Source: Anaeramoeba ignava
Taxonomy: Eukaryota; Metamonada; Anaeramoebidae
Reading direction: 5' to 3'
DNA: 64,000 bases
Assembly (NCBI GenBank): GCA_028826165.1
Contig: JAPDFW010000114.1
Span: 62,001-126,000, forward strand
In this document: piece by piece, positions 23,684 to 36,638 of the stretch
Layout of the letters: the number at the start of each line of letters is the position of its first letter
Position numbering within the stretch: position 1 is the stretch's first letter
Made by a program: the position numbers and the translations under genes
Notes under the pieces: model-generated
The model's database searches: none
Told to the model about the DNA's origin: nothing
Seen by the model: the letters and a program-made list of their open reading frames with translations, nothing else

Positions 23684-24613
23684 TTAGTTTTTCTTCCTAA
23701 ACAAAACAATAAATTTTTTCCAATCAAAAAGAGCTTGTCCTAAAGGAAAGAATTCTCTTTTTGCTTCATGGTTATACATCAAAGCAAGTGAGGCATAAGA
23801 ACTAAGTATTGAAACCATTAAGCAAGGAATTCCAACCAAAATGGAATTGAATCGGTAACCAAAATTGAGAATCAAAAAGAAAATTGCAATATCCATCCAA
23901 AATAAGAACCAAAACTGGACTTGAGTAAGTTGTAAGGCAAATAAAGTGAAAAATATCATAAAAACAAGAATTGCAATCAGAAAAGAAGCAAAAACCTTGT
24001 CTTTTGCTTCAACAGCTTTTTGTGATGAACTCCATAATCCCATCATCCAAGAGAGAGCCAAAGAGAAAAAGAATAAAGTAACTAACTAAATAAAATGGAA
24101 ATTTAAAAAAACAAAATTGAGAATTAGGGAAAATTTTTTTTTTGATTAAAAAATTTCTTGAAGAAAATTTTACAAAAAATAAACAAGCGCCAAAATTATG
24201 TTTCACTCTAAAATCAAGAATTGCAGCAATTAAGGTTAATAAAGATGGAAAAAACATGAAAACACTTAATTTTTTAACTAATTAAAAATTTAAATTCAAA
24301 TCTAAATTAAATTAAAAATCTAAATTAAAAATTCAAATTTACCATCTTCATCTGTCATTCCAAAACTAGCCATTGCTATAGCTAAATATCCAAATGAAGA
24401 TCCAATCAATCCAAGTGATGTTGCTTCAAGTTTTCCTTCTCTTTTTGGTTTCATTATAAGTGGAATTTTTTGAATTTTTTTTGATTGATTTTGAGATTTT
24501 GAATATCTTTTTCTTGAATTTGTTTTTTCGTTTTTTGCAGATTCATAATTTGGATCAGGTTCTGAAATAAAATCATCAGATTCAAGATTTAACTCATTTT
24601 CCATTTTATTCAA
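23684..24613 (-). CDS. GPR1/FUN34/YaaH (AceTr) family acetate/succinate carrier
   Basis: Three exons (24343-24613, 24174-24277, 23684-24085) join in phase to 258 residues. A polar, basic N-terminal tail of about 65 residues precedes six predicted membrane helices. Family signals are visible: an ATSLGLIG element at the position of the AceTr NPAPLGL motif, an LDFRVKHNFGA segment matching the conserved F(K)GNTFGA region, and an ALMYNHEAKREFFPLG end matching the family C-terminus. Family members move acetate or succinate, often with protons, and ammonium export has been proposed. In an anaerobic protist, acetate export would make sense; that is inference. It is divergent from the RCC1-BTB gene at 24842. 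Confidence 0.78.
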
Positions 24614-24794
24614 AAAAGAAAAATGAAAATGAAAATGAAAAAAAGAAAAATGAAAAGTGGATCATAATTTGTTTTTTGATTGATTTATTTTTTCTTTCAA
24701 ATCTATTTTTATTATTTTTATTATTTTTTTCCAGTTGTTTAAATTACGTGTAAACTTCAATCAGCAAAACAAAAAAATTAAAATTAAAATTAAA

Positions 24795-24841
24795 ATTAAA
24801 ATTCTTTTTTTCATTTTTTTTCATTTTTTTCTTTTTCAAAA
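24795..24841 (+). promoter_or_regulatory. Candidate core promoter/initiator of RCC1-BTB copy 1
   Basis: Repeated TTTTTTTCATTTTTT elements lie directly upstream of the ATG, ending TTTTCAAAA-ATG. The second copy at 26695-26738 keeps the same block, as do many other genes in the window. A TCATT core resembles the parabasalid initiator TCA-Y-(T/A). This is inference from position only. Confidence 0.35.
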
Positions 24842-26646
24842 ATGAATGATTGTTTATTTTTTGGTTATAATTCTCAACCAAAACTTATCCAAAATGAATC
24901 AAATAAAATAACAAAACCAATTCAATTTAAATTTGAAAATGAAAATGAAAATGAAAATGAAAAACAAATTAAACAAATTTCATCAAGTGATTATTCAACA
25001 ATTTTCCTTTTTGAAAATGGAAAAGCAATAGAATATTCAAAACAAAATCTTTCAAAAATCCAAATTGAAAATATTCAAAAAGTAACTGTTGGTTATTTTA
25101 ATGAAGCTATTTTAACAAAAGAAGGAAATGTATTTGCCAAAGGAAAATAATATTAATTCAAAAAATCCAAAAGAATTTATCAATATTTCATCATTAATTG
25201 AAGATACAAATGATAGAATAATTCAAGATATTGTTTCTGGAGTTTATTCAATTTATTTATTAACTTCAAATCAAAATGCTTATGGAATTGGTGATAATGA
25301 ATATGGTCAACTTGGTTTTGATTCTAAAACACTTAAAAAAACAGAAAAACCAATTTTAATGATGAAAAATGTTTCTAAAATATTTTCAGGAAACAATCCA
25401 AATCATGTTTTTCTTTTAAATTTAAATCAAGAATTATTTGGATGTGGATTAAATGTATATGGTCGACTTGGATTAGGAAAATCAAGAAAAGAAGAAACAG
25501 AAATCCAAGAATTAACCAAAATCCAAAATATTCCAAAAGGTAAAATAATTGATATTCAATGTGGATATACTCATTCAATAATGTTGATTGAAAATAAAAA
25601 TGAAAATGAAAATCCAAAAAGAAAACTTTATTCATGTGGAAATTATCAATATAATGGACTTGGCAAAAATAAAAATACTTATGAATTTACTGAAATCAAA
25701 TCATCTTTATTTGAAAATGACAATGATATTCTTGATTTTTCTGTTGGAAATGCACATATTTTGATTTTAACTTCCAAAGGGAAATTAATAGTATTTGGAG
25801 ATAATTATCATGGTCAATTAGGAACTGGAGATACAAATAATCAATCAATTCCAATTCAAATTAAACTTCCTAAATTAATATTTAATGAAAATATTTCTAA
25901 TTATCATGTTTCTTGTGGTTGGCATAATTCATTTCTTTATTATTATCCTCTTTCTTTTTGCAATCTTGAAGAAGATTTGATAAAATTATTTAGAAGAAAA
26001 GAATTTTGTGATATTTCATTTAAAACCAGAAAATGGAGAAATAATTAAAGCTCATAAATTAATATTGAAATATAGATTAAATGAAAATGAAAATCAAAAT
26101 GAAAATGAAAATCAAAATCAAATTGAAAATGAAATTGAAAAACTTCAAGAAATTATTTCAAAAAAATCAATTAAAGAATCAAATCAAATATTTGAAATGA
26201 TTTATTCAAACAGAATAATAAATCCAAAATTATATTCTGAAATTAAAGAAATTATAAATTCAAATGAAAAAATTGAAGAAACAATTAAAAGAATTTATTT
26301 AAATGAAAATGAAAATGAAAAAGAAAAAGATTTTATAATTGAAAGAAAAGAAAAACAATATAAATTTCCTAAATTAATATTAATAATGAGAAGTGAATTA
26401 TATCGAGGAATGTTTTTATCTGTAACAAATGATACTTCTAATAAAGTTACAGATTATAGTGAATTAAGTAATAAATCATTTCAAATATTTGAATATTGGA
26501 TTTATTCAAATCAAATTAAAAATGAAATTCAAATTACACAAGAAATAATTGATGAAATTGAAATTGGAATTGATTATTTTCAATTAAATCAAACAAATCC
26601 AAATTTATTTGATTTATTAATTAACAAATTTAATAATCAAAATTAA
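24842..26646 (+). CDS. RCC1-repeat/BTB protein, copy 1 (two frameshifts)
   Basis: The N-terminal half is a beta-propeller of RCC1 repeats (GIGDNEYGQLGFD, GCGLNVYGRLGLG, FGDNYHGQLGTGD). A split BTB region follows: EFCDISFK...AHKLILKYRL and later KFPKLILIMRSELYRGMF. Compared with copy 2 it has one extra base near 25147 and one near 26030, so the frame is broken twice although both sides stay conserved. RCC1-BTB proteins often scaffold GTPase regulators or Cullin-3 ligases. Short Asn-Glu repeats occur. It may be a pseudogene or reflect sequencing indels. Confidence 0.82.
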
Positions 26647-26738
26647 AATTAAAATTAAAATCAAAATCAAAATCAAAATTAAAATTAAAATTCTTTCATT
26701 TTTCATTTTTCTTTTTTCATTTTTTTTCTTTTTCAAAA

Positions 26739-28558
26739 ATGAATGATTGTTTATTTTTTGGTTATAATTCTCAACCAAAACTTATTAAAAATGAAGAAGA
26801 AATAATAACAAAACCAATTCAATTTAAATTTGAAAATGAAAATGAAAATGAAAATGAAAATGAAAAACAAATTAAACAAATTTCATCAAGCTGGATTTCA
26901 ACAATTTTCCTTTTTAAAAATGGAAAAGCAATAGAATATTTAAATAAAAATGATTCAAAACAAAATCCTAAAAAAATCCAAATTGAAGAAAATATTCAAA
27001 AAGTAACTGTTGGTTGTTGGAATGAAGCTATTTTAACAAAAGAAGGAAATGTATTTGCAAAAGGAGAATTTATTAATTCAAAAAATCCAAAAGAATTTAT
27101 CAATATTTCATCATTAATTGAAGATACAAATGATAGAATAATTCAAGATATTTTTTCTGGAGTTTATTCAATTTACTTATTAACTTCAAATCAAAATGCT
27201 TATGGAATTGGTTCAAATCAATTTGGTCAACTTAATTTTGATTATGAAACACTTCAAAAAACAGAAAAACCAATTTTAATGATGAAAAATGTTTCTAAAA
27301 TATTTTCAGGAAATTCTTCAAATCATATTTTTCTTTTAAATTCAAATCAAGAATTATTTGGATGTGGATGGAATAAATTAGGTCAACTTGGATTAGGAAA
27401 ATCAAGAAAACAAGAATGGCAAATCCAAAAATCAACCAAAATCCAAAATATTCCAAAAGGTAAAATAATTGATATTAAATGTGGGACTGATAATTCAATA
27501 ATGTTGATTGAAAATCAAAATGAAAATGAAAATCCAAAAAGAAAACTTTATTCATGTGGATATTTTAGATATAATGGACTTGGCAAAAATAAACATACTT
27601 ATGAATTTACTGAAATAAAATCATCTTTATTTGAAAATGATGATAATATTCTTGATTTTTCTGTTGGACATTCTCATACTTTGATTTTAACTTCCAATTC
27701 AAAATTGATAGCATTTGGAGATAATTCTCATGGTCAATTAGGAACTGGAGATACAAAAATCAATTAATTCCAATTCAAATTGAACTTCCTAAATTAATAT
27801 TTAATGAAAATATTTCTAATTATCATATTTCTTGTGGAGATTATAAAACATTTATTTATTATTCTCCTCCTTCTTTTTCCAATCTTGAAGAAGATTTGAT
27901 AAAATTATTTGAAAGAAAAGAATTTTGTGATATTTCATTTAAAATCAAAAATGGAGAAATAATTGAAGCTCATAAATTAATATTAAAATATAGATTAAAT
28001 CAAAATCAAAATCAAATTGAAAAACTTCAAGAAATTATTTCAAAAAAATCAATTAAAAAATCAAATCAAATATTTGAAATGATTTATTCAAATAATTCCA
28101 AAATAAATTCAATATTATATTCTGAAATTAAAGAAATTATAAATTCAAATGAAAAAATTGAAGAAACAATGAAAAGAATTTATTTAAATGAAAATGAAAA
28201 TGAAAAAGATTTTATAATTGAAAGAAAAGAAAAACAATATAAATTTCCTAAACTAATATTAATAATGAGAAGTGAATTATATCGAGGAATGTTTTTATCT
28301 GTAACTGAAGATACTTCAAATAAAGTTACAGATTATAGTGAATTAAGTAATAAATCATTTCAAATATTAGAATATTGGATTTATTCAAATCAAATTAAAG
28401 ATGGAATTCAAATTACACAAGAAATTATTGATGAAATTAAAATTGGAATTGATTATTTTCAATTAAATCAAACAAATCCAAATTTATTTGATTTATTAAC
28501 TAAAAAATTTAATAATCAAAAAAAGAAGAATTCAAAAGAAAAATGTTTAATTTTTTAA
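26739..28558 (+). CDS. RCC1-repeat/BTB protein, copy 2 (one frameshift)
   Basis: Tandem paralogue of the 24842 gene, highly similar in sequence. Four to five RCC1 blades (GIGSNQFGQL, GCGWNKLGQLGLG, SCGYFRYNGLG, FGDNSHGQLGTGD) precede the BTB region (EFCDISFKIKNGEIIEAHK). A helical linker follows, then the second BTB half with EYWIYSNQI. One base is missing near 27757-27766 relative to copy 1, giving an early TAA at 27765; the downstream frame stays open to 28558. About 90 bp separates the copies. Role unknown beyond protein-protein interaction. Confidence 0.83.
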
Positions 28559-28611
28559 ACAAGAAATTATTCAAAAAATTTTTTTCATTTTTTTCATTTT
28601 TTTTTCTTTTC

Positions 28612-30840
28612 ATGAATATTGCACATATTAATAGAAATCATTTCCAAACTCTCAATATTGTTTTAGGATCTCCAATTCTTATACAAAAAAATGATCAATC
28701 TACAATTTATTATTTATGTTCTGCTTTTCCTCATCAAAATGTGTTCAATTCAAAAATCAATTTTTCAAAAACAATTCAAATTGATAAACAAACAATTTCA
28801 CAATATTTTCAAATCAAAACATTTTCAATAGAAGAATTATCTCCAATAAAACTATCAACATTTGAAAGGGAAAAATTGGTTGCAAATTTTGTTGGAATTG
28901 AAGTTATAGAAAAAACTGGGAATTTAAATTCAAATTTAAAACCAACTCATTATCAAATTTCAAAATATCTTCAAAGAATTTTGATTGGAATTATAATTTT
29001 CAAAAATTCCATTATAAAAATACCAAAAAATCAAATTTTAAATCAATCAAAAGAAAAAGAAAAAGAAAAAGAATTTCTCGAACTAAAAATTTTGAAAACA
29101 AAACCAATAAATTCATTAGTTTTAATTAGAAAATCAACAGAATTATCAATTAATTTTAGTTCCAAAAACAAAACAGAGAATAATCAAAATGAAAATGAAA
29201 ATGAAAATAATCAAATCAATATTATTGATAATCAAATTTTAAATTCAATTTCATACTTTGTTGGTGGGATGCAAAAAGTTATTAATTCTCTATCTCATTT
29301 ATTCAATAACATCAATCAAAATCCCTCACAAAAATCTCCTCAAAATATATTACTTATTGGTCCTGATGGAATTGGAAAACGTTCTGTTATTGAATCTTTT
29401 GCAAATCATCTTAATATTTCACTTTTCAAAATTGATGGGAAAAAATTGAACTTCAAATATTTTGGAGAAAGAGAAGATAAAATAAGGGAAATATTCCATC
29501 AAGCTTACACAACAGATTCACTTGCCATCATTTTCCTTCAGAATATGGAGCTTTTATGTCCTAAAAGAAGCGAGGTGAACTCTTCAAAAACAAGACTTTC
29601 AGGCCAATTTCTCGCTCTTCTAGATGGAAAATATCAAAATCTCACATCGAAAAAGTTTCCGCCTCTTGTTGTTGCAACATGTCGTGATCCAAATATGATA
29701 GATCCTGCTCTCAGAAGACCAGGAAGATTAACTAAAGAAATTCACTTACCTCTTCCTGATGAAAATGATCGTCTCGAAATATTAAAAATTCACACAAGAA
29801 AAATAAATCTTGGCCAGAATACCAATCTTCAAAATATAGCAATGGAAACAGTTGGATATCTCGGATCTGATCTTTATCATCTCTGTCGCGAAGCAACAAT
29901 GAATGCCATTCGAAGAGAAATTTTTCGAAAAAAAAATAATCAAATTGAAAATCAAAATTCTGAACAACAACAAGCATTTTCAGCAGTTGTTGAGAAGGAA
30001 GATTTTGAGAACGCGTTAACTAAAATCACACCCACAATCAAGAAGAAGGAAGAAAAGCAAGAAATACAAGAAATACAATGGGATGAAATTGGCGGACTTG
30101 AGGACATCAAAAAAAAACTTTTGCAGGCAGTTGAATGGCCAATCAAATATAGAAAAAGTTATGAGAGATTAGGGCTTGAAAGAATACGTGGTATTCTTTT
30201 GTATGGACCGCCTGGATGCAGTAAAACAACACTTGCAAAAGCTGTTGCAACAAGTGCGAAAGTGAATTTTATTTCCTTAAGTGGTGCCTCAATTTACAGT
30301 ATTTTCCTCGGCGATGCTGAACAAAGGATTCGGGACTTATTCCGCGCAGCTCGGGAAGCTTCGCCATCCATTATATTTCTTGACGAGATTGAGAGCCTTG
30401 TTGGGAAGAGATCAACATCGATTCACTCACACTCAAACAGCGTTCGCGATCGTGTTTTATCAACCTTACTCAACGAAATGGATGGTATAGAATCTGCAAA
30501 GGATGTTCTAGTCCTCGCAGCCACAAACCGCGTCGATTTGATTGACGAAGCCTTGTTGAGACCAGGTAGATTTGATCAAATTCTTAAAATTGATCTTCCT
30601 AATCTTTATGCTCGGCAAAAAATATTCGAAATTAAAACCCGGAACATGAATCTTGATCCTGATGTTGATCTAAAAAAACTTTCCCAATTAACCCATAATA
30701 TGTCTGGTGCTGATATTGAAAATATTGTAAGAGAAACTGCAATTATCGCTTTGAGAGAAAATGTGGAACAAAAAATTCTTCATTTTTATCATTTTCAAAA
30801 AGCTTTAAAAGAATATTTTACAAACAAAAATAATATTTAA
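28612..30840 (+). CDS. AFG2/SPATA5L1-like double AAA+ ATPase
   Basis: 742 residues from ATG 28612; the open frame upstream of it is Phe/Lys-rich leader sequence. The N-terminal domain (about 1-200) precedes two AAA modules. D2 has Walker A GPPGCSKTT (about 532-540), Walker B IIFLDEIE (about 586), and the arginine-finger region ALLRPGRFDQ. The Cys-Ser-Lys-Thr form of Walker A is typical of the AFG2/SPATA5 branch, and GASIYSIFLGDAEQRI resembles SPATA5L1. D1 is degenerate: GPDGIGKRS lacks the Ser/Thr after Lys, and the Walker B has FLQNME in place of DE. The family acts in 60S ribosome maturation and release of shuttling factors. D1 probably does not hydrolyse ATP. Confidence 0.88.
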   Translation: MNIAHINRNHFQTLNIVLGSPILIQKNDQSTIYYLCSAFPHQNVFNSKINFSKTIQIDKQTISQYFQIKTFSIEELSPIKLSTFEREKLVANFVGIEVIEKTGNLNSNLKPTHYQISKYLQRILIGIIIFKNSIIKIPKNQILNQSKEKEKEKEFLELKILKTKPINSLVLIRKSTELSINFSSKNKTENNQNENENENNQINIIDNQILNSISYFVGGMQKVINSLSHLFNNINQNPSQKSPQNILLIGPDGIGKRSVIESFANHLNISLFKIDGKKLNFKYFGEREDKIREIFHQAYTTDSLAIIFLQNMELLCPKRSEVNSSKTRLSGQFLALLDGKYQNLTSKKFPPLVVATCRDPNMIDPALRRPGRLTKEIHLPLPDENDRLEILKIHTRKINLGQNTNLQNIAMETVGYLGSDLYHLCREATMNAIRREIFRKKNNQIENQNSEQQQAFSAVVEKEDFENALTKITPTIKKKEEKQEIQEIQWDEIGGLEDIKKKLLQAVEWPIKYRKSYERLGLERIRGILLYGPPGCSKTTLAKAVATSAKVNFISLSGASIYSIFLGDAEQRIRDLFRAAREASPSIIFLDEIESLVGKRSTSIHSHSNSVRDRVLSTLLNEMDGIESAKDVLVLAATNRVDLIDEALLRPGRFDQILKIDLPNLYARQKIFEIKTRNMNLDPDVDLKKLSQLTHNMSGADIENIVRETAIIALRENVEQKILHFYHFQKALKEYFTNKNNI

Positions 30841-30989
30841 ATAAATAAATTTAGAATTAAGATTTGAAATTAAGAAAAAATTTTTTTAAATAAAGATTTT
30901 AAAACAAAAAACAAAAAACTTTTTTCATTTTTTCTTTTTTCCTTTTTTTTTTTATTTTGATTTATCTTTCTTTTTTTTTTTTATAAAAA

Positions 30990-33900
30990 ATGTCAAAGAA
31001 ATCACTTGAAGGTTTAATTTCTTTATCAACCTCAAATGAGAAAAACATTGTAAAATGGGAACGGAAACATTTTTTAAATTCTTCAAAAAATTATGCTCAA
31101 TTAATTTCATTAATTTTAAATACAAAAAGGTAAAAATAAAATTAAAAAGAAATTTAAAAAGAAATTTAAAAGAAAAAAATTTTTTTTGCTTTTAAAAAAA
31201 AATTAATTATAAAATTCAAAAAGAAAATTTTTTTTCTTATTGTTTTTCTAATTAAAATTTTAATTTAAATTTTAATTTAATTTTTAATTTTGAATAGTTA
31301 TCTTAAAGCATTAGCAAATATTATTGATATAACTGATTATGATTTATTGTCTCCTTCACTTGTTAGAATTGGAATTAAAACAAATAAAATATTTATGATT
31401 ATAAAATTATTAATTAAATCAGAATTTGAAAAGAATTATCAATCAAATCCTGGTTCAATTTTACGAGGAAATTCTTTAGCATCAAAAATTTGCACTAATT
31501 ATTCACGTAAAATATTATTTAAAATGAATAAATAATATTTAATTAAATAATATTTAAAATAAATATTATTAAAATGAATATTATTAAAATAAATATTATT
31601 AAATTGAATAAATAATATTAAAATGAATATTATTTAAACTGAATAAATAATATTAAAATGAATAATATTAAAATGAATAAATAATATTAAAATGAATATT
31701 ATTAAATTGAATAAATAATATTAAAATGAATATTATTAAATTGAATAAATAATATTAAAATGAATATTATTAAATTGAATATTATTAAATTGAATATTAT
31801 TAAATTAAATAATATTTAAAATGAATATTATCAAAATAAATAATATTTAATTAAATAATATTTAAAATGAATAAATAATATTTAAATGAATAATATTTAA
31901 ATGAATAATAATATTTAAAATGAATATTATCAAAATAAATATTATTAAAATAAATAATATTAAATTGAATAAATAATATTAAATTGAATAAATAATATTA
32001 AAATAAATAAATAATATTAAAATGAATAAATATTATTAAAAATGAATAAATAATATTAAAAATGAATAAATAATATTAAAAATGAATAAATAATATTTAA
32101 TTGAATAATATTTAAATGAATAAATAATATTAAAATGAATAAATAATATTTAATTGAATAATATTTAAATGAATAAATAATATTAAAATGAATAAATAAT
32201 ATTTAATTGAATAATATTTAAACTGAATAAATAATATTAAAATGAATAATATTAAAATGAATAATATTAAAATGAATAAATAATATTAAAATAAATAATA
32301 TTTAAAATGAATAAATAATATTTAAATGAATAAATATTATTAAATTGAATAAATATTATTAAAATGAATAAATAATATTAAAATGAATAAATAATATTTT
32401 AAAATGAATAAATAATATTTAAAAATGAATAAATAATATTTAATTGAATAATATTTAAATGAATAAATAATATTAAAATGAATATTATTAAATTGAATAT
32501 TATTAAATTGAATAAATAATATTAAATTGAATAAATAATATTAAATTGAATAAATAATATTAAATTGAATAAATAATATTAAATTGAATAAATAATATTA
32601 AATTGAATAAATAATATTAAATTGAATAAATAATATTTAAATGAATATTATTTAAATTAATAAATAATATTTAATTAAATAAATAATATTTAAAATGAAT
32701 AATATTTAATTGAATAAATAATATTTAATTAAATAAATATTATTAAAATGAATAAATAATATTTAATTTTGAAATTCAAAAGTTGAAATTGGATCTGATT
32801 ATGTTATTTCTGTTGTGGGAAGTATTGTTAATGGGTTTATTTATGATTCTTCAATTGATTTGGAAATTGATTCAATGTATTTTTTATCATTTACAAAGAA
32901 AAAAACACAATTTTCTTTTTTGTTTAACTTTTATTCATTCAATTTATCAATAAAGTCGAGTGAAAGAAACATTACCAAATATATCTGACAAAGAATTTGA
33001 AAAAATTATTGAACAAAGAAAAAATCAAGCAGTTGCAATTTCTCAAATTTTAGTTGAAAAAATTACATCAGAAGAAGATTTTGCTTCAATTCCTGATGGA
33101 ATAAGAATTATTGCATCAATAATTGCTAAATATGCGAAAAGATACACACCAGATAATGTAGAACCTTTAGTTGGAGGATATTTTATGCTTAGGTTTGTTT
33201 TATTTTAAATTTAATTTTAAATTTGATTTTAAATTTTGATTTTAAATTTGATTTTAAATTTGATTTTAATTTTAATTTTTAAATTTAATTTTGATTTTAA
33301 TTTTGATTTTAATTTTGATTTTAAAATTTGATTTTAAATTTGATTTTAAATTTGATTTTAAATTTGATTTTAAATTTGATTTTGATTTTTAATTTTAAAT
33401 TTTGATTTTAAATTTAATTTTAAATTTAATTTTAAATTTGATTTTAAATTTGATTTTAAATTTTGATTTTAAATTTAATTTTTAATTTAATTTTAAATTT
33501 AATTTTAAATTTGATTTTAAATTTGATTTTAAATTTGATTTTAAATTTGATTTTAAATTTTGATTTTAAATTTTGATTTTAAATTTAATTTTAAATTTGA
33601 TTTTAAATTTGATTTTAAATTTGATTTTAAATTTGATTTTAATTTGATTTTAAATTTGATTTTAAATTTGATTTTAAATTTAAATTTGATTTTAAATTTG
33701 ATTTTAATTTTAAATTTAATTTTAAATTTGATTTTAAATTTGATTTTAAATTTGATTTTAAATTTGATTTTAAATTTGATTTTAAATTTAATTTTAAATT
33801 TGATTTTAAATTTAATTTTAAATTTGATTTTAAATTTGATTTTAAATTTTGATTTTAAATTTAATTTTTAATTTAATTTTAAATTTAATTTTAAATTTGA

Positions 33901-36305
33901 TTTTAAATTTGATTTTAAATTTGATTTTAAATTTGATTTTAATTTGATTTTAAATTTTGATTTTAAATTTTGATTTTAAATTTGATTTTAAATTTTGATT
34001 TTAAATTTGATTTTAAATTTGATTTTAATTTTAAATTTGATTTTAAATTTGATTTTAAATTTGATTTTTAATTTGATTTTAAATTTGATTTTAAATTTGA
34101 TTTTAAATTTGATTTTAAATTTAATTTTAAATTTAATTTTAAATTTGATTTTTTTTTTAGGCTTCTTAATTCTGCTTTAGTTGCGCCTGAAGCACATATT
34201 CTTTCTCCAAAAACACAAGTTACACCAAAAACTCGAAAAAGTCTTGTTGTTCTTTCCAAAATTCTTCAAAATTTAACAAACAAAAAAAAATTCACAAGAG
34301 ATCCTACTTTTGATGAAAGATTTAATCAATTTATTGATTCTAATACACCAAAAATGACAGAATTTCTTCAAAAACTTAGCAAAAATCCTGAAGAAAATAT
34401 AAAAAAAACATTTACAAAATCGAAAGATTTAAATAATTCAAACGATGATCAATTAAATACAAATAAAGAAAATGAAACCGAAAATAAAAATGAAAATTCA
34501 ATACAATTAGATTCAAATAATTTATCAAATAATTTAACAAATAATTTAACAAGCAATCCTCAATTCTCAAATTCCCAAAGTTTTGAAAATCTGAAAGAAA
34601 TTGATCCAAATATTCATTTATCGGAATTGGATATTCCAGATCTTTTCACTATTCACACAATGTTTTATCGAAACAAACGCAAAATCAAAGATTACTTTAA
34701 TGATATCTCTCAAGATAATTTAACAGTGAATGAGAATCTCAAATTTGAATTTTCAAAACTATTCAATGCAACAATTCAATTAGGTCCACCTCCTTTATCA
34801 ATTACACGTAAAAAATACATTCGAACTAATTATGGATTATCTAATCAAACCCATACAAAGAAAGATATCACAGATAAATTACAAGAAGCTGGCTTTATTT
34901 ATCAAAGCCATAAATCTCATGATGATCCTCCAGTTATTTATATTATAATTCGAAAAATTCCACAAGTTGGATTGTTTAATATTAAAGATTTAACAAAATT
35001 TATTGTCAAGTTTATTATCTCTACAACTACTTCTACTTATTCCATTTTAGTGGATTTATCTTATTCTGTTTTTATTGGTCAAGAAAATCAAGAAATATTA
35101 ACAATTCTTAAATCTATAGCTCAATTAACACCAATAAAGTATAATTTCACAAAAAAATATTCAAAAACATGAAATAATCAAAAATATTCAAAAACATGAA
35201 ATGACATAAAAAATATATATAAAATATATATAAAAATATTCATTCCTAATTCTTTAATTTTAATCTCTATTTTATCAGAATTCAAGAAAATTTAGTTAAC
35301 TTAGTTTTGCTAAATCCAACTCCTTTTTCTAATTATTCAAAAAATTTGAAAAAAGCCTTTTCAAATTCTCCACAATTCAAAAAGAAAATTAAAGATGTTT
35401 ATTTTAAACAACAACTGGATCAATTATCATCAAATTTTTCAGAACTGCTTGAAGATTCTATGAATTCTTTACTTAGATCTTATTGTGTTTTAAAAATCAA
35501 CACAAAAGGAAAAAAACAAGAAAGGTTTTTATAAAAAATTCTTTTTATTTTTATTTTTATTTTTATTTTTATTTGAAAACAAAAAAAAAATAACAGATTA
35601 GTTAAATTAACTTCAGATTCAATTCTTAATATCGATCCAAAATCATGGAAAATTAAAAATCAAAAACAAATTTCAAGAATACAAAAATTATCAGCTTTAA
35701 AATTAATACCTGAAATTATGATTCAATTTGATCCGCCAACTGAAGACGAACTCAAATCACGAAAATCAATTCATTCAAATGCTGATTTAGAATTTCGAAG
35801 ATATTTATTTCACGATATGAAACAAAGAGATTGTTTTATTGAAGAATTTTTAACAATTGGATTCCAATTTGATCCAGATAAATCAAAACAATTTGAAGCA
35901 TTAGTTTCCAATCCAAAGCAAATTGATGTTACAGAGCAATATAAAGCAGGAACTTTTGTGAAAGAAAAAACATACAAAAGAATAATTGATTTAACATATA
36001 GTTCACTATTGTTTATTGATGGGAATAAGATTGATTTGGAAATCCCTTATTTATCTGTTGATTCATTATTTCCAGCTTATAATACAAGTTCAGTTTCACC
36101 TCAAAATTCACCAGATAGTGAAGAAAAACAGAAACATCAAAATCGTCATAAAAAAGCATTTGAATTGACTCCAAATAAAATTGCTTGGCTTAAAATTAAA
36201 TTAGATAAAGCTTTGTCTAAAATTGTTGTTTCTGATGCAACAGATTTTGTTAACACAACTTTAAGTTCAATTATACAATTTTCTGGTTTTGTTGGTGATT
36301 ATTAA
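30990..36305 (+). CDS. Neurofibromin-like RasGAP (RasGAP - CRAL-TRIO - PH-like)
   Basis: Seven exons (30990-31129, 31298-31506, 32783-32876, 32956-33192, 34161-35138, 35279-35524, 35597-36305) join in phase to 870 residues. The RasGAP domain has the arginine-finger motif ILRGNSLASKI and a MLRLLNSALVAPE segment equivalent to the FLR...PA motif. It is followed by RKSLVVLSKILQNLTN. A Sec14/CRAL-TRIO-like module follows (PPVIYIIIRKIP, then VDLSYSVF and NLVLLNPTPF). A PH-like C-terminal segment begins RLVKLTSDSILNI. That order is neurofibromin's. The protein should accelerate GTP hydrolysis on Ras at membranes; a Ras gene lies at 61861. Introns 2 and 4 are repeat arrays, and introns 1, 3, 5 and 6 are short (72-168 bp). 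Confidence 0.88.
31507..32782 (+). repeat. AATAAATAATATTAAAATG-type tandem array in RasGAP intron 2
   Basis: Intron of 1276 bp from donor GTAAAATA to acceptor TTCAAAAG. It is filled with units of about 12-19 bp built from AATAAATAATATT and AAAATG or AAATTG. Flanking exons both encode RasGAP helices and join in phase 1. Confidence 0.9.
33193..34160 (+). repeat. TTTGATTTTAAA 12-bp array in RasGAP intron 4
   Basis: Intron of 968 bp starting GTTTGTTTTATTTT and ending TTTTTTTTTAG. It is filled with TTTGATTTTAAA and TTTAATTTTAAA units. Exons on either side join in phase 2 across the FLR-like motif, which makes the boundaries secure. Confidence 0.93.
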
Positions 36306-36638
36306 AAAATCAAAACAAAAATCAAAACAAAAATCAAAACAAAAATCAAAAAACAAATCATTTTTAATCATTCCTTTTTTTCTTCTCTTCATTTTTAAAT
36401 TTCATATTTGTTTGATTTTTTTTGAAAAAGAACAAATAAACAATTTTGTTTCGTGTTATTTTTTTTTTTATTTCTCCAAGAATGAATTCAAATTAATTCT
36501 TTTGAAAAAAGATTGATTTCACATTCAAATTTTGTTTTTTTTTTGAAAAAGATTCTTAGAGTTAAAAATAATTTGAGAAATTAATTAAAAATGATTGAAA
36601 AAATTTTTTTGTTAATTTGAATTTTATAATCGGCTAAA
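36306..36638. other. Convergent intergenic spacer
   Basis: 333 bp between two convergent stop codons. It has a short AAATCAAAACAA repeat at 36306-36355, then T-rich sequence. No gene is seen. Confidence 0.5.
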
